Of a DNA stretch of 64,000 nucleotides, positions 52,906-63,839 are shown one piece after another. Source of the DNA: Diabrotica undecimpunctata (lineage: Eukaryota > Arthropoda > Insecta > Coleoptera > Chrysomelidae); NCBI RefSeq assembly GCF_040954645.1, contig NC_092811.1, forward strand, positions 123,711,411 through 123,775,410, in the 5' to 3' direction. A program made the position numbers and the translations under genes. The notes below the pieces were generated by a model. The model was not told the origin of the DNA. It saw only the letters and a list, made by a program, of their open reading frames with translations, and did no database searches. Within the stretch, counting starts at the first letter, position 1; every line of letters begins with the position of its first letter.

Positions 52906-55177
52906 CCAGGACCAGCAGATAAACCCCATAACGTAATTAGAAACCAGATAGATTATATATTGGTAAATAGAAGATTCAGAAACAGTTTTAAATCTGTCAA
53001 AACATATCCAGGAGCGGACATTGAATCTGACCACATACCTTTAGTGGGAGTCATGGATGTGAGACTGAAGACAATAAAGAAAAAGTCTAGACTTAACTAG
53101 GACATGACAGCCCTGCAACATCCGGAACTTAAAAAGCAAGTGGGGGAATATATTAACAACTAAGTTAAACAACTAAAAGAAGAAAATAACATCCAACAAG
53201 AAAAAAATCAATTCGAAGAAATAATTAAGAAAACTAAACAAGATCTGCTAAAACCAAACAAAGAAACAAAGAAGAAATCTTGGATGACTCCAGAAATCCT
53301 TCACTTAATGGAACGCAGAAGGTTAATTAAAGGAAATAAAGATGAATATAAAAAAATGCAGGCTTACATCAGAAGAAAAATAAAAGAAGCTAAAGAAAAA
53401 GAAGCTGTAGAGAAATGTAAAGAAATAGAAAGACTACAAGCCAAGCATGACAATTTTAATGTACACAAAAAGGTAAAAGAAATAACGGGTACTTTTAAAA
53501 AGAGAACACAAATGAAACTCATAGACACCAATGGAAAATTAATCATTGACACCCAAGAGATGAAAGACAAATGGAGAATATATTTGGAGACACTTTTTCA
53601 AGATCAAAGAACGGATTATAGGCATCTATTTTCAGGGAGGATGACGGGCCCGGACATACTTAAATCCGAGGTAGAAGAAGCAATAAAACGGATGAAAAGC
53701 AGGAAAGCTGTAGGGCCTGATAATATCGAAGCTGAATTTTTAAAACCCTTGGAGGAAGAAGGAATAAATTGGATCACGGCTGTCTTCAATAAAATATACA
53801 ATACAGGAATCATCCCTGATAAATGGCTAGAATCAGAATTCATAGCGATACCTAAAAAACAGGGGGCTAAAAAGTGCGAAGAATATCGAACAATCAGCCC
53901 AATGAGCCACATGTTGAAACTGTTTCTTAGAGTTATCCATGGAAGAATTTATAAGAAGTGCGAAGAACAAATATCGGACAGACAGTTCGGCTTCATTAAA
54001 GCAGTGGGTACCAGAGAGGCACTTTTTGGAGTACAGGTACTGATTCAAAGATGCAGGGACGTTAACTGCGACGTATACGCGTGCTTGATCGACTATGAAA
54101 AGGCATTTGACAGAGTTCAACATCAAAAGATGATAAACATTTTAAAAGAAGCAGACCTGGATGACAAAGACCTCAGAATAATTTCAGAACTATACTGGAA
54201 TCAGACCGCATACATGAAAATTAACGGAGAAGAAACAGATCACATAAAAATACTACGCGGAGTTAGACAGGGATGTATCCTATCGCCGTTGATATTTAAT
54301 ATGTACTCAGAGAAAATTTTTAACGAGGCTCTTTACGGAACAGACGAAGGCATCCTTCTAAATGGTGAAAGAGTAAACAATGTTAGATATGCCGACGACA
54401 CCATGGTGATAGAAGATAGTTTAGAGGGACTTCAGAGGCTAATGGACAGAATAAACGAGTACAGTCAACAGTACGGACTAAACATTAATACCCACAAAAC
54501 GAAACAAATGATTATCAGCAAGGAGAATATAAATTGGGCTCATCTTTACATTAATGGGACGCAGATAGAGCGAGTAAAACAGTATTGCTACCTGGGAACT
54601 ATTATAAACGAACAGTGGAGCAATGTACAGGAAATAAAGTGCCGCATAGGAAAGGCAAGAACGGTCTTTAACAAAATGAGCGCCATCTTCAAAAGTCACA
54701 ACATATCCCTAGATACAAAAATGAGACATTTGAGATGCTATGTTTTCTCTGTGTTGTTGTACGGGGCGGAGGCATGGACGCTTACAGACACCACTATTAA
54801 AAAACTTGAAGCATTTGAGATGTGGCTTTATAGAAGAATGCTGAGAATATCATGGACAGCAAGGATCACGAACAAGGAAGTTCTAGAAAAAATGAAGAAG
54901 GAACAAGAGATTGTGTTTACGATCAAACGCATAAAATTGCAATATCTGGGACACGTTATGAGAAATCAGCACCGTTACTCCCTGCTGCAGTCTATATTGC
55001 AAGGTAAAGTCAAAGGTAGGCGAGGACTCGGTAGAAGGAGAATATCATGGCTGCGGAATTTAAGAACATGGTTTAAGAAAACCTCAACAGAGCTGTTTCG
55101 AGCCGCAGCGAGCAAGGTCATGATTGCCAATATGATTTCCAACATCCGAAACGGATAGGAACCAGAAGAAGAAGAAG
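52906..55177 (+). mobile_element. RTE-like LINE, young 5'-truncated insertion with 11-bp TSD
   Basis: A perfect duplication AAGGACACTTA (52895-52905 and 55178-55188) brackets 2272 bp. The left end starts inside the endonuclease domain (HNVIRNQIDYILVNRRFRNS, ADIESDHIPLVG; the SDH motif is present) and the right end is a GAA tail. Two stops occur between endonuclease and RT; the rest is open. It is the longest and cleanest LINE copy in the window. Confidence 0.95.
53284..55158 (+). CDS. RTE-like reverse transcriptase, 624-codon open frame
   Basis: It copies element RNA into DNA at the nicked target. Order: basic pre-RT linker (RRKIKEAKEKEAVEKCKEIE), KSRKAVGPDNIEAEFLKP, FIAIPKKQGAKKCEEYRTIS, FGFIKAVGTREALFGVQVL, motif A CLIDYEKAFDRVQHQKM (about residue 270), GVRQGCILSPLIFNMYSEKI, catalytic VRYADDTMVIEDS (about residue 365), thumb QYCYLGTIIN, then YGAEAWTLTD and RMLRISWTARITNKEVLEKM. 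The endonuclease start is missing, so this is not autonomous. The frame probably begins as a read-through, not at a real start codon. 57444-57841 is a near-identical relative. Confidence 0.9.
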   Translation: MTPEILHLMERRRLIKGNKDEYKKMQAYIRRKIKEAKEKEAVEKCKEIERLQAKHDNFNVHKKVKEITGTFKKRTQMKLIDTNGKLIIDTQEMKDKWRIYLETLFQDQRTDYRHLFSGRMTGPDILKSEVEEAIKRMKSRKAVGPDNIEAEFLKPLEEEGINWITAVFNKIYNTGIIPDKWLESEFIAIPKKQGAKKCEEYRTISPMSHMLKLFLRVIHGRIYKKCEEQISDRQFGFIKAVGTREALFGVQVLIQRCRDVNCDVYACLIDYEKAFDRVQHQKMINILKEADLDDKDLRIISELYWNQTAYMKINGEETDHIKILRGVRQGCILSPLIFNMYSEKIFNEALYGTDEGILLNGERVNNVRYADDTMVIEDSLEGLQRLMDRINEYSQQYGLNINTHKTKQMIISKENINWAHLYINGTQIERVKQYCYLGTIINEQWSNVQEIKCRIGKARTVFNKMSAIFKSHNISLDTKMRHLRCYVFSVLLYGAEAWTLTDTTIKKLEAFEMWLYRRMLRISWTARITNKEVLEKMKKEQEIVFTIKRIKLQYLGHVMRNQHRYSLLQSILQGKVKGRRGLGRRRISWLRNLRTWFKKTSTELFRAAASKVMIANMISNIRNG

Positions 55178-55188
55178 AAGGACACTTA

Positions 55189-56379
55189 GGGATAAACAGA
55201 ATACATTCAAAAAGACACAACAGACATTTAATTTAAAAGGGGGTTACTTAGTGGCACTACATCACTTGTAAGGAAAGGAACTGGCAAAAAAGACTAGTTT
55301 TTTGTTGTCCACCATTTTTTTTTTGAATAAGGTGGTACTTCTGGTAAAGGTGGTAAATACCACCTTATTATCGGCTGCATTACAAGACTCATATACACCA
55401 AAATTTATAAAAATCGTGCAAGCCTCTCGTTTCCGAGATAATTAAGGCCTTTCATACTTAAAACTCACACTGTAGATTGAAAATGAAAAAAAAAAAAATA
55501 CAAAAGCATTATTCTAAATGTATAAAAAGACCTTCATTTTTTTTTTAAAAGGTTTGTGCTTTTGAACTTATTCTACAGTGATTTTAATTCGCGACATTTT
55601 TACACTCCAAAATCACTATTATTTCGCTCATTCAGTTTCTAAAATTTCCGGATTGCGGCAATATTTTTTTCTTGCCGCAGTTTTAAGTAGGTACCAAAGA
55701 ACAAAAAATAGATCCCATGAGTGTGTCTTCAAATTTCAAAATCAATGTTTTTGGCATCAAAAAAGTGAATATTTTCTGTGGAATTCGACGTTATATGTTT
55801 TGCATTATCGTTTCTCATTAATTTTCAATAATCTAATTTTAAATCAAGTTTTTTTGACGTCTTTATTGTTGGTTTTTATCGTGCGATAAGAAATAAAAAT
55901 AATAACAAGAAAGTGCAATGTTTTTTGCATGCGTTTTTTAATTTTAGTATTTACAAAATGGTCTCGTTTTCATTTGCTTAGTTGAATAAGGAGTTTTTTT
56001 AACGATAAGCAGAAACGCTTTCTCGTTTATTCTATACATTGTAATCAAAGACTACCTTCTCTTGAAGAGATTGCAAGGTGAGCAGTGTCTGTGTCTGATG
56101 TATTATTTTCTTGGTTTTGATTCCATGTTATCCCTTAAATGTCTTTGGTAGCATTATTGTTAAGAATAAAGTTTCATTTAGTACATTTTCGTCACACATG
56201 TACTGATTATTTAGCTAAAAATTGGTAGACATCAAAATTTATTTTAAGAATACATATTATTATTACATTTAAACGTTGCTTTGTCAGGGAAAAGTATGTC
56301 CTGTAATAAATTGGTTATATTCTCATTCTTTTTGGATACAAATACACAATTTAAGAGTATTTTTCATCAACATCTATCT
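55189..56379. other. No gene recognised
   Basis: AT-rich sequence beyond the direct repeat. Homopolymer A and T runs (55490-55500, 55540-55550) and no coding motif. Confidence 0.45.
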
Positions 56380-58200
56380 AGAATAGACATAAATAGACTA
56401 TGGCATACATTATCGACAGCTTTTCGGTAGTTAATAAAGAAAATACAGTTAAAAAATTCTTTGATAACTACAAAGCACCAGGCTTTGACATGATCACCGT
56501 ACTAATATTAAAAAAATTACCGAGAAAAGCAATTGTCCTACTAACAATGATATATAATAGTATCATAAGATTAGCCTACTAACAGATTAATTGGAAGTTG
56601 GCACAAATAATTATGATTAGTAAACCAAATAAACCACCAAATATTAGCTTACTTCCAATAATGTCAAAAATCTTAGAAAGACTTTTGCTCCAAAGAATCT
56701 CAGAAGATATTGAAATTAATTCAGTGATCCCAACACACCGGTTTGGTTTCCGCGAAGCCCATTCAACTCTACAACAATGTCATATGATTGTTAGAAACAT
56801 TAATGTATGCCTCGAAGAGAAAAAAATTTGCACTGCTGCCTCTCTCTGGATATAGAACAAGCCTTCGACCGTGTTTGGCATGACGACCTCCTGTATAAAC
56901 CTAAGTTATCCTTTCCCACTCGTCACTATCTACTCTTAAAATCATACCTCACAGAACGTCACTTTCAAGTCAGATTCTTTACAGAAACCCCTCATTACTA
57001 TCTCATAAAATCCGGTGTCCCTCAAGGAAGTGTCCTGGGTCCCCTCCTGTACCTCATATACACTGCTGGTATCCCAACAACAAATACGACCACAGTAGCC
57101 ATGTGCGCAGATGACACTGTCATAATATCCATCGATGATGACCCCCAAGTAGCATCAGGAAACCTTCAAATACACCTGAACTTACTATAAGACTGGATGA
57201 ATAGATGAAAAATCAAAGTTAACCATACTAAGTCTAATAAAATTACATCCAACAACAGGAACATCATATGTCCGAGAATCAGACTGAACAACATATTACT
57301 ACCAGTAAAAACAGAAGTCAATACCTGGGAATAACACTTGATCAAAAGCTCCCTCGGAAAGCACACATCTTGGGAAAAAAATCCAAATCGACATGAAAAT
57401 ACGTCAAATGAGTTGGCTAATAGGCCGAAAATCACAGTTATCTTCTTCTTCTTCTTCTGGTTCCTATCCGTTTCGGATGTTGGAAATCATATTGGCAATC
57501 ATGACCTTGCTCGCTGCGGCTCGAAACAGCTCCGTTGAGGTTTTCTTAAACCATGTTCTTAAATTCCGCAGCCATGATATTCTCCTTCTACCGGGTCCTC
57601 GCTTACCTTTGACTTTACCTTGCAATATAGACTGCAGCAGGGAGTAACGGTGCTGATTTCTCATAACGTGTCCCAGATATTGCAATTTTATGCGTTTGAT
57701 CGTAAACACAATCTCTGGTTCCTTCTTCATTTTTTCTAGAACTTCCTTGTTCGTGATCCTTGCTATCCATGATATTCTCAGCATTCTTCTATAAAGCCAC
57801 ATCTCAAATTCTTCAAGTTTTTTACAGATTATCAGATTTTTACAGTTATCTACAGATGGTTAACTTCTCTAGTATAAGTGCATAATAAAGCCTATATGGA
57901 CAAATGGAGTGCAACTATGGGGCTGTGCAAAGCCTTCTAATACCAAAATCATTCAGAGAATCCAATCCAAAATACTCAAAATGATTTTCAACGCGTAGTG
58001 GTACGTTAGTAACAAAACACTGCATAATAACTCTGGTATACTGTTCGTTGAAGACGAAATTAGCAGACTAACAAGACATTATTCATCTGCCAGCCCACAC
58101 CAACGAGGAAGCAAGACAACTACACCTCCAATCAGAAGTCAGACAAAGATTAAAGAGACAGTGGCCAACAGACTTTATTCACTAATTTCAATTTTAATAT
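56380..58200 (+). mobile_element. Jockey-clade LINE, split by an RTE insertion
   Basis: The + strand encodes NYKAPGFDMITVLILKKLP, AQIIMISKPNKPPNISLLPI, HRFGFREAHSTLQQ, motif A SLDIEQAFDRVWHDDLLYK, IKSGVPQGSVLGPLLYLIYT and the catalytic MCADDTVIISIDD. After the insertion (57444-57841), KPIWTNGVQLWGCAKPSNT and the WYVSN tail follow to about 58200. Several stops and shifts. The preserved Jockey signature PIWT.G.QLWGCA matches the younger Jockey copy in PRMT7 intron 4. Confidence 0.85.
57444..57841 (-). mobile_element. RTE-like LINE 3' end, young insertion with 10-bp TSD
   Basis: The duplication ACAGTTATCT (57434-57443 and 57842-57851) brackets it. The minus strand encodes the last ~112 residues of the same RT as 53284-55158 (MWLYRRMLRISWIARITNKE to MIANMISNIRNG); I count only about four amino acid differences. 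The 3' GAA tail appears as CTTCTTCTTCTTCTTC on the left. It interrupts the Jockey element between its RT thumb and tail. Confidence 0.94.
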
Positions 58201-59149
58201 TAATTTTCATTTCAATTTTAGTTTCAAATTATAATCCTAACATTAATTTAATTTGTTAGTGTTAGTATTGGGAGTGTTACCAGTGGATAATTTCTCCTCT
58301 CATGTATTTGCAATACTCACATTTACTAATAGCAGATTGTAAATTTGCAAATTTAATAACAAAAAAAATTCTTTGATTGTAGCACTTCTATACTCGTACC
58401 AGAAGTTGCATACAAAACAGAGCCCTCTGGTGCCCAATACCCTTAACACCGAACTGCAATCTTACACTAATTTTTTCACATCTTTTATACAGTGCTCACC
58501 AATTGATAAGGATCATATTAGAAAAAAATCGAGTTTTCTTCGAAAAGTGCTTTATTTTTTGGTTATTTCACGTTGAAATTTGACGTCGATTTGGAGTTTA
58601 ACAAATAAGAACCTACTTTTTGTAAGCTATTATAACTCTGCTTCTACTAGGGGAACAGACTTCATAAGTACCATTTTTTGTTTTTCTTATAAGCTTGCAC
58701 GAATATTTTTTTCGATAAATATTTACTTTTTGAGTTATTTGTGAAAAACCGTCTGAAAACGTCGTTTTTATTTTGAAAAGTGAACATTTTCACTTTCAAT
58801 TAACTTACAAAAGAATTGACTTGGTAAAAAAACTCTATGGAATAAAAGTTGTTCAGAATTAGTCAATTTATCCATTTTAGGGCTTATTTTGAACGTATGT
58901 TTTTTCATCCCCAAGAAGTGGTGGCTTTCACCTCCCAAGTATAAGTAACCCTGAGCTCAGGTCCAAAGGCCTGAAAAAGGTCTGTAAAAGGTAAGGGGAA
59001 ACTAACTCCAAATTTTTAAGCAAATCCGTCGTAGCCATCCTTTTTTTTTTATTTTTTTTTTACAATCGTCGGCGGCAAAAAGTTGAATACTTTTTTTTAT
59101 TATTGGCTTTAGGGTAAATACCCACACAGCCAGACACAAATTTTTAAAA
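58201..59149. other. Jockey 3' UTR and possible Tc1-like left end
   Basis: 58201-58370 looks like LINE 3' non-coding sequence. From about 58490 (CAGTGCTCACCAATTGATAA) the sequence may be the left part of the Tc1-like element whose helix-turn-helix is at 59150. No matching right end is seen. Confidence 0.35.
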
Positions 59150-59290
59150 ACAGATACAATAGAAGAATTACACAGGGATTAACGCATCGTGAATTGGCTC
59201 AACGTGTGGGGTTTTCACAAAGTGTTGTAAATAGAGCTTGGAATCGTTATGTCACAAATGGTGTAGCCTTGTTGTCCATGGATATATGCG
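59150..59290 (+). pseudogene. Tc1-like transposase helix-turn-helix fragment
   Basis: The + strand reads RITQGLTHRELAQRVGFSQS and VVNRAWNRYVTNGVA, the first DNA-binding helix-turn-helix of a Tc1-type transposase. The remainder is missing; sequence switches at about 59300 to unrelated minus-strand coding. Confidence 0.65.
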
Positions 59291-59339
59291 AATTATTGCT
59301 AGATGGTATTAATGGTTCTACTACCCTATCCATGATGCC

Positions 59340-59585
59340 ATCTAGTTAACACATTTCTTCTTCTACTTTGAGGATATAATTAACACAATTTTGCCAATGT
59401 GTTGTAGCTACATTCTCGAGAGCTTGTAACAGAAGTTTATATATTTCTTGCAGTTTAAATGTTGTGTTTTTATGCCACTTCATTTTTCACCTGGGCCCAA
59501 ATGTTCTCAATGGGATTCAACTCGCAATAATATGGGGTCAGCAGCAGTACAATTTGATCATTTGTTTTAGCCATCCCATCAGTTA
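59340..59585 (-). pseudogene. DD82E-like transposase C-terminal fragment
   Basis: The minus strand reads DQIVLLLTPYYCELNPIENI, then WAQVKNEVA and a decayed tail. It is a direct match in pattern to RSPPYHCELNPIELVWAQIK of the intact DD82E transposase. Only the third catalytic motif and about 50 further codons survive, with stops. Confidence 0.65.
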
Positions 59586-59639
59586 CTTACATATTATACT
59601 TATCTTTAAATAAACGTATCAGATGTAAAAGTTCTGACA

Positions 59640-60310
59640 TAACCATCTGACCTACAATATTTTGCTCTGAAGCTGGCAGGTCTTTAGTGTACAGGAGAGA
59701 TAGGAAGGGTCCCAGTACACTTCTCTGTAGTATCCCTGCACCAATTTTTCAGAATAAGCTTCTTTCTGCTTAATCCTTAAGTATCTCTATGACAAATATG
59801 AAATTAAGATCTTAATTAAGTATTAGACAGGAAAGGCCATTTTGGCTTTCAATGCCGAGCAAATCTTTGTTTCTTCAAGTGATCTTTTGATCACGTCCGT
59901 GATCCGGTGGTCTTGATCAATTAGAGATTGCTGATCTCGGAATCCAAATTGCTGATCGTTGATGAGTCGTCTTTCTTTGATAATAGGTCTCAGCCTCTTG
60001 AGCAAAAGCTCTTCGAACAATTTTGACATAATCGGTAGCAAGGATATTGGCCGATACGACGTTATTTCATGTAGCGGTTCACTTGGTTTTGGAATCATGA
60101 TGATATCAGCTACTTTCCATAGTTATGGAGCATAATTTAAACGAAACGATGAGTCAATTAGATTGGTAAGTTTAATTAGGGCTTTTTTAGGTAGCTCCTT
60201 AAGGACGTGACCAGTTATCAGATCGTTGCCGGGGCCTTTTTGGGATTAACGTTCGTGTTGATTCCATTTTTAACCTCTTTTGGTGTGATGAAAGAAATAA
60301 CCACATTATC
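59640..60310 (-). mobile_element. Jockey-clade LINE fragment
   Basis: The minus strand encodes KKALIKLTNLIDSSFRLNYA, IIMIPKPSEPLHEITSYRPI, SKLFEELLLKRLRPIIKERR and QQFGFRDQQS. After a small gap come GILQRSVLGPFLSLLYTKDL and PASEQNIV. Motif A and the CADD box are missing. Stops and a deletion show it is dead. Confidence 0.78.
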
Positions 60311-60329
60311 TTGTCAAACAACTTCGTCG

Positions 60330-60904
60330 ACGTCGACTTAGACACTATTGAAAAAGTTCTTTACATCTTGTCGGGTGTCGGAAGCAAGGATAGAGATACC
60401 CAGAGGCAGGAGATGCTTTGCCTTGGGACACAGACGATGGAACTGCAAGGGACAAAACAAAAAAGGGTGTTGCTGTGGAAACGAAGGTCATTTGGCTGCT
60501 GAATGCAAGAAAGAAATAGTATGTCTCAATTGTAATGTACCTGGCCACGTAGCAAACTCGAGGAGGTGTCCTAGGTTCAACCGTCTGGTTAGGGATAGGC
60601 GCACTAGACTCTAGTATATAAAGACCGAAAAACAGTCGAGTGCAAGGTTCGAGGTAAAAAGATGGCAAACACGGGAAACACAAGTCGGGAATTGAGGATA
60701 CTCCAAACAAATGTGGGAACGGCTAGATTGTCCCATCACCTGCCCCAGGCTACTGCAACGGAAAAGAACATAGACACTGGTTACGGCTGAGCCAAAGCCA
60801 ACAGTGGTTAGGAGGAAAGGCTGGTTATATGATCGTCCAGATGGAGGAATTGCAGCTGGTGTGCTGGTATCTCGCACCTTATATAACGGTGGGTGATTAT
60901 GAAT
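60330..60904 (+). pseudogene. R1-type LINE: ORF1 zinc knuckles and ORF2 start
   Basis: The frame 60348-60614 encodes three CCHC zinc knuckles (CFALGHRRWNCKG, CCCGNEGHLAAEC, CLNCNVPGHVANSRRC) and ends FNRLVRDRRTRL. It is followed at about 60660 by LRILQTNVGTARLSHHLPQA, the start of the R1 ORF2 endonuclease, and by GWLYDRPDGGIAAGVLVSRT. Gag-like ORF1 binds element RNA. Frameshifts are present. It faces an inverted copy beginning at 60905. Confidence 0.75.
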
Positions 60905-62134
60905 AATTGTCTAGTGTGCCTATCTTCAACCAGACGGTTGAACCTAGAACACCTCCTCGAGTTTGCTACCTGGCCAGGTACATTACAATTGAGACATATT
61001 ATTTCTTTCTTGCATTCAGCAGCCAAATCACCTTCGTTGCCACATCGGAAGTAGCACCCGCTTCTGTTTTATTCTTTGCAGTTTCATTGTCTGTGTCCGA
61101 AGGCAAGGCATCTCCTGCATTTGGGTATCTTTGTCCTTGCTTCCACCGCCCGACAAGATGTAAAGTCCACTCGTATCCTTTTCATATTCAGAACTTTTTC
61201 AACAGCATCTCCGTCGACATCCATTATAGCACTCTCCATACCTTTCGCGTTGCCTCGTCCTTTTGTCCAGATTTTGATTACGTCACAGGCCTACTCTTTG
61301 CCTGCAGCTTTCTTAATTATTTCTTGCGTAGTGTCGGGTGGGATTTTCTGCTCTAAGATTCTTTTTTTGACAGTGCCCACTTTTGCCATCACTTAAGACA
61401 CACATTCTTTCCCCGAAAGTACTTTCTTTACTTTCTCGGTCATCTCTCTTCCTCCTCCTAGTTCCAGCGATATCCCTTGGTCTCTTATCTATCTTATTCT
61501 GTTGGTGTCCACATCTTTCCTTCCTACCAGATTATCTTTAATTTCCTTTATTGGGTCTACGAACGACTTTTCTTTAGTTTTATTTATAATAACCACACCA
61601 ATTTATTCTCTTGGTTTTATGTGGGCCCATTCTCTCCTTATTCTTTTTTCTATTAGCGTGATGGTCACATCATTTCCTCTTGAAGCCCATTCTAGTATTC
61701 TTCTTGTTGTTTCAATCCCCAGGGTAACCGGAGATGGATCTCGACTTTGTTTTTTCCCAGTTCTTGTATCTTTTGTACTAGTTTTTTACTGGACTTAAGG
61801 AACTTCATGATCTTTTTATTTCATGATTCTTTTCAATTTAGGAGAATCTTGAATCCGTACTTTTGTTTATCCATTCCCCATTCTTATGGGCAGAGATTGT
61901 CACTCTCATAGTGCCCAAACTACCTTCCCCATTAGTTTCCTCTGGAGCAGTTGGTAAATCTGGTAATATAGTCCTTACTTTTTCCATGGTCTTATTATCT
62001 TCTTCGTTTTTTGTAACGAAAACTGCCACGTCCCCTGTTGTTTCGGAAAGATTTCCTTCCTTGGCAACAGTGTTCGAGAAGATCTCCTCCGACCAGTCTT
62101 CGTTAAGCACTTCTATATCATCCCTGCATTCCAT
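60905..62134 (-). pseudogene. R1-type LINE ORF1 (gag), inverted second copy
   Basis: From the ATG at 62134 (MECRDDIEVLNEDWSEEIFS) the minus strand runs through a charged N-terminus, GISLELGGGREMTEKVKKVL, KRILEQKIPPDTTQEIIKKA, AIMDVDGDAVEKVLNMKRIR and the CCHC knuckles (CRRCLAFGHRQ-stop-NCKE, CLNCNVPGQVANSRRC). It carries several stops and one or more frameshifts. The last ~220 bases (60905-61130) are an inverted copy of 60425-60610, so two R1 copies meet tail to tail. Confidence 0.78.
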
Positions 62135-62179
62135 TCTTTCGTTTTTTTATTCCTTCTGGGTTAATTAAATAAGTAACTA

Positions 62180-63787
62180 CACTTGAGTGCAAAAAAATCG
62201 ACTCAAAATTATTTTTTGAAAGTCTATCTCCTGTTTCAATCTAAAAGGTGTAAATTTAATAATATTTATTGTACAATTATTATCCTCATTATTGAGTTTG
62301 AAAAAAGTTTTGGTGTTTTGTAAATCGGGTGATGTATTACAAATAAATAATGCAACACGTAGAGAGGGGGTCAGAATTTGATTCATTGAAATCGACACGC
62401 ACCGACTTAACGCGTTCGGTTAACATTGTAGGCATCAATTTCACTAGGCACTAAAACATGAGTCAATTAGGTTCGCAACTGCATAACAAATGGATACCAC
62501 ATATATCAAAGCAGCTCAAGCAGTAGCATTATTGAGAGAAGACCTGAGCCAGAGGGCCGTGGCAAATCGATTAAATTTAAGCCAATCTGCTGTGTCCCGA
62601 GTATATCGTTGGTACCAAGATACTGGTGATTATATCCGCCGACAAGGAGGCCGTAAACGAATAACAACAAAGAGAGATGATCGATTTCTTGTATCTAAAT
62701 CTCTGAGAAATCGACATTTGACTGGTGCTAATCTCAAAGAAGAGCTTAGAGAGGTCCGAGGTGTGGTTACTAGCGTTTGGACAGCTAGAAGGAGAGTTAA
62801 AGCAGCCAACCTGACACCAAAATGGGCAGCTACGAGTACCAAGCTAACTGCAGCACAGAAGTAAAGGCGACTAGAATTTGCTCGCGAACATCTGGATTGG
62901 GACGACTATCAATAAAGTCAGGTATTATTCTCCGACGAAAGTAGGATCTGCCTACATGGCAACAAAAAGGAGCTTCGAGTCTATAGAACGCCAGGAGAAC
63001 GATTTGCTTAATGCTGTATATGAGAAATTGTGTCATATGGAGGCGGTCATTGTATATTTTGGGCAGGCATTTCCATGTATGGGAAAACCGAGTTGGTTTT
63101 CGTGCCTGGTGGAGGACGTGGTGGAGGTTTAACGGCGGATCGTTACATCAAAGATATTTTGGAGGAAATGTGGTTCCATACGTGGGATTTATTGGTGATG
63201 TTTTTATTTTATTGGATGATTAAGCACGATGTCATACCGCACGAGTCACCACTACCTATCTGACTAAGATCGGTATACCTACAATAAATTGGCCTGCGTT
63301 GAGCCTGGACATAAATCCAATAGAGTATGTGTAGGATGAGCTTAAACAAAGGGTTTTAAACAGAAATCCTATACCAAGGAGCATAATGGAATTGAGGGCT
63401 GCGCGTAATGATGAAAGGGAAGCAATGCCTCAAGAATTTATTAGAAAAGACATCCGATCCAAGCGAAATCGACTGGAAAGTGTAATTAGGAATAGGGGTG
63501 GTAATATCAGATATTGAAAAATAAAAAAATTCATTTCGTAATTGATAATTTCTCTGTTCATTACGTCTTTCTTGGGATAGTTCCAATGATGAATATTTGA
63601 GAACTCTGTTCGTATAGCATATTGTTTTTATAATGCGTCTTCCAAATAATGAAATAGCGGTTTTTGTAAGTTCAATAATAAAGTTACTGTTTGCACATTA
63701 CATCTTGTTATTTTCATACTTCTTACATTAAAACAGAAGGAGTAATCTCAAATATCGCGTTTGAGTCGATTGTTTTGCACTGAAGTG
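62180..63787 (+). mobile_element. Tc1-like transposon (1.61 kb), TA target duplication
   Basis: The TIRs CACTTGAGTGCAAAAAAATC and the complement of the right end (CACTTCAGTGCAAAACAATC) continue to GACTCAAA. TA flanks both ends (62178-62179 and 63788-63789). The size is standard for Tc1. It separates the R1 gag copy on the left from an R1 RT fragment on the right. Confidence 0.93.
62490..63517 (+). pseudogene. Tc1-like transposase, frameshifted
   Basis: It starts MDTTYIKAAQAVALLREDLS with a paired-type double helix-turn-helix (LSQSAVSRVYRWYQDTGDYI, GRKRITTKRDD). After frameshifts the catalytic region reads VLFSDESRICLHGN (first aspartate), ISMYGKTELVFV, FILLDD-stop-ARCHTA (second) and LSLDINPIEYV-stop-DELKQR (glutamate). 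The C-terminus is RKDIRSKRNRLESVIRNRGG. At least two shifts and three stops; inactive. Confidence 0.88.
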
Positions 63788-63839
63788 TATTATATTAACA
63801 AAATTATAAATAATATATATAATTTTATAATATTATGTG

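Larger units (their letters stand above)
52729..55430. repeat. ~110-bp direct repeat flanking the young RTE element
   Basis: Sequences at 52729-52840 and 55328-55430 share GGTAAATACCACCTTATTAT, ACTTCTGGTAAAG and CACCAAAATTTATAAAAAT in the same order. The first part is also self-complementary (TAAGGTGGTA near TACCACCTTA). The two copies lie on either side of the RTE insertion but outside its target duplication, so they are an older repeat pair. Confidence 0.7.

Noticed and set aside
61076..61396. Open frames on the + strand through 60907-62168
   Set aside because: They are antisense shadows of the minus-strand R1 ORF1 (CCHC knuckles and gag motifs read clearly on the minus strand).
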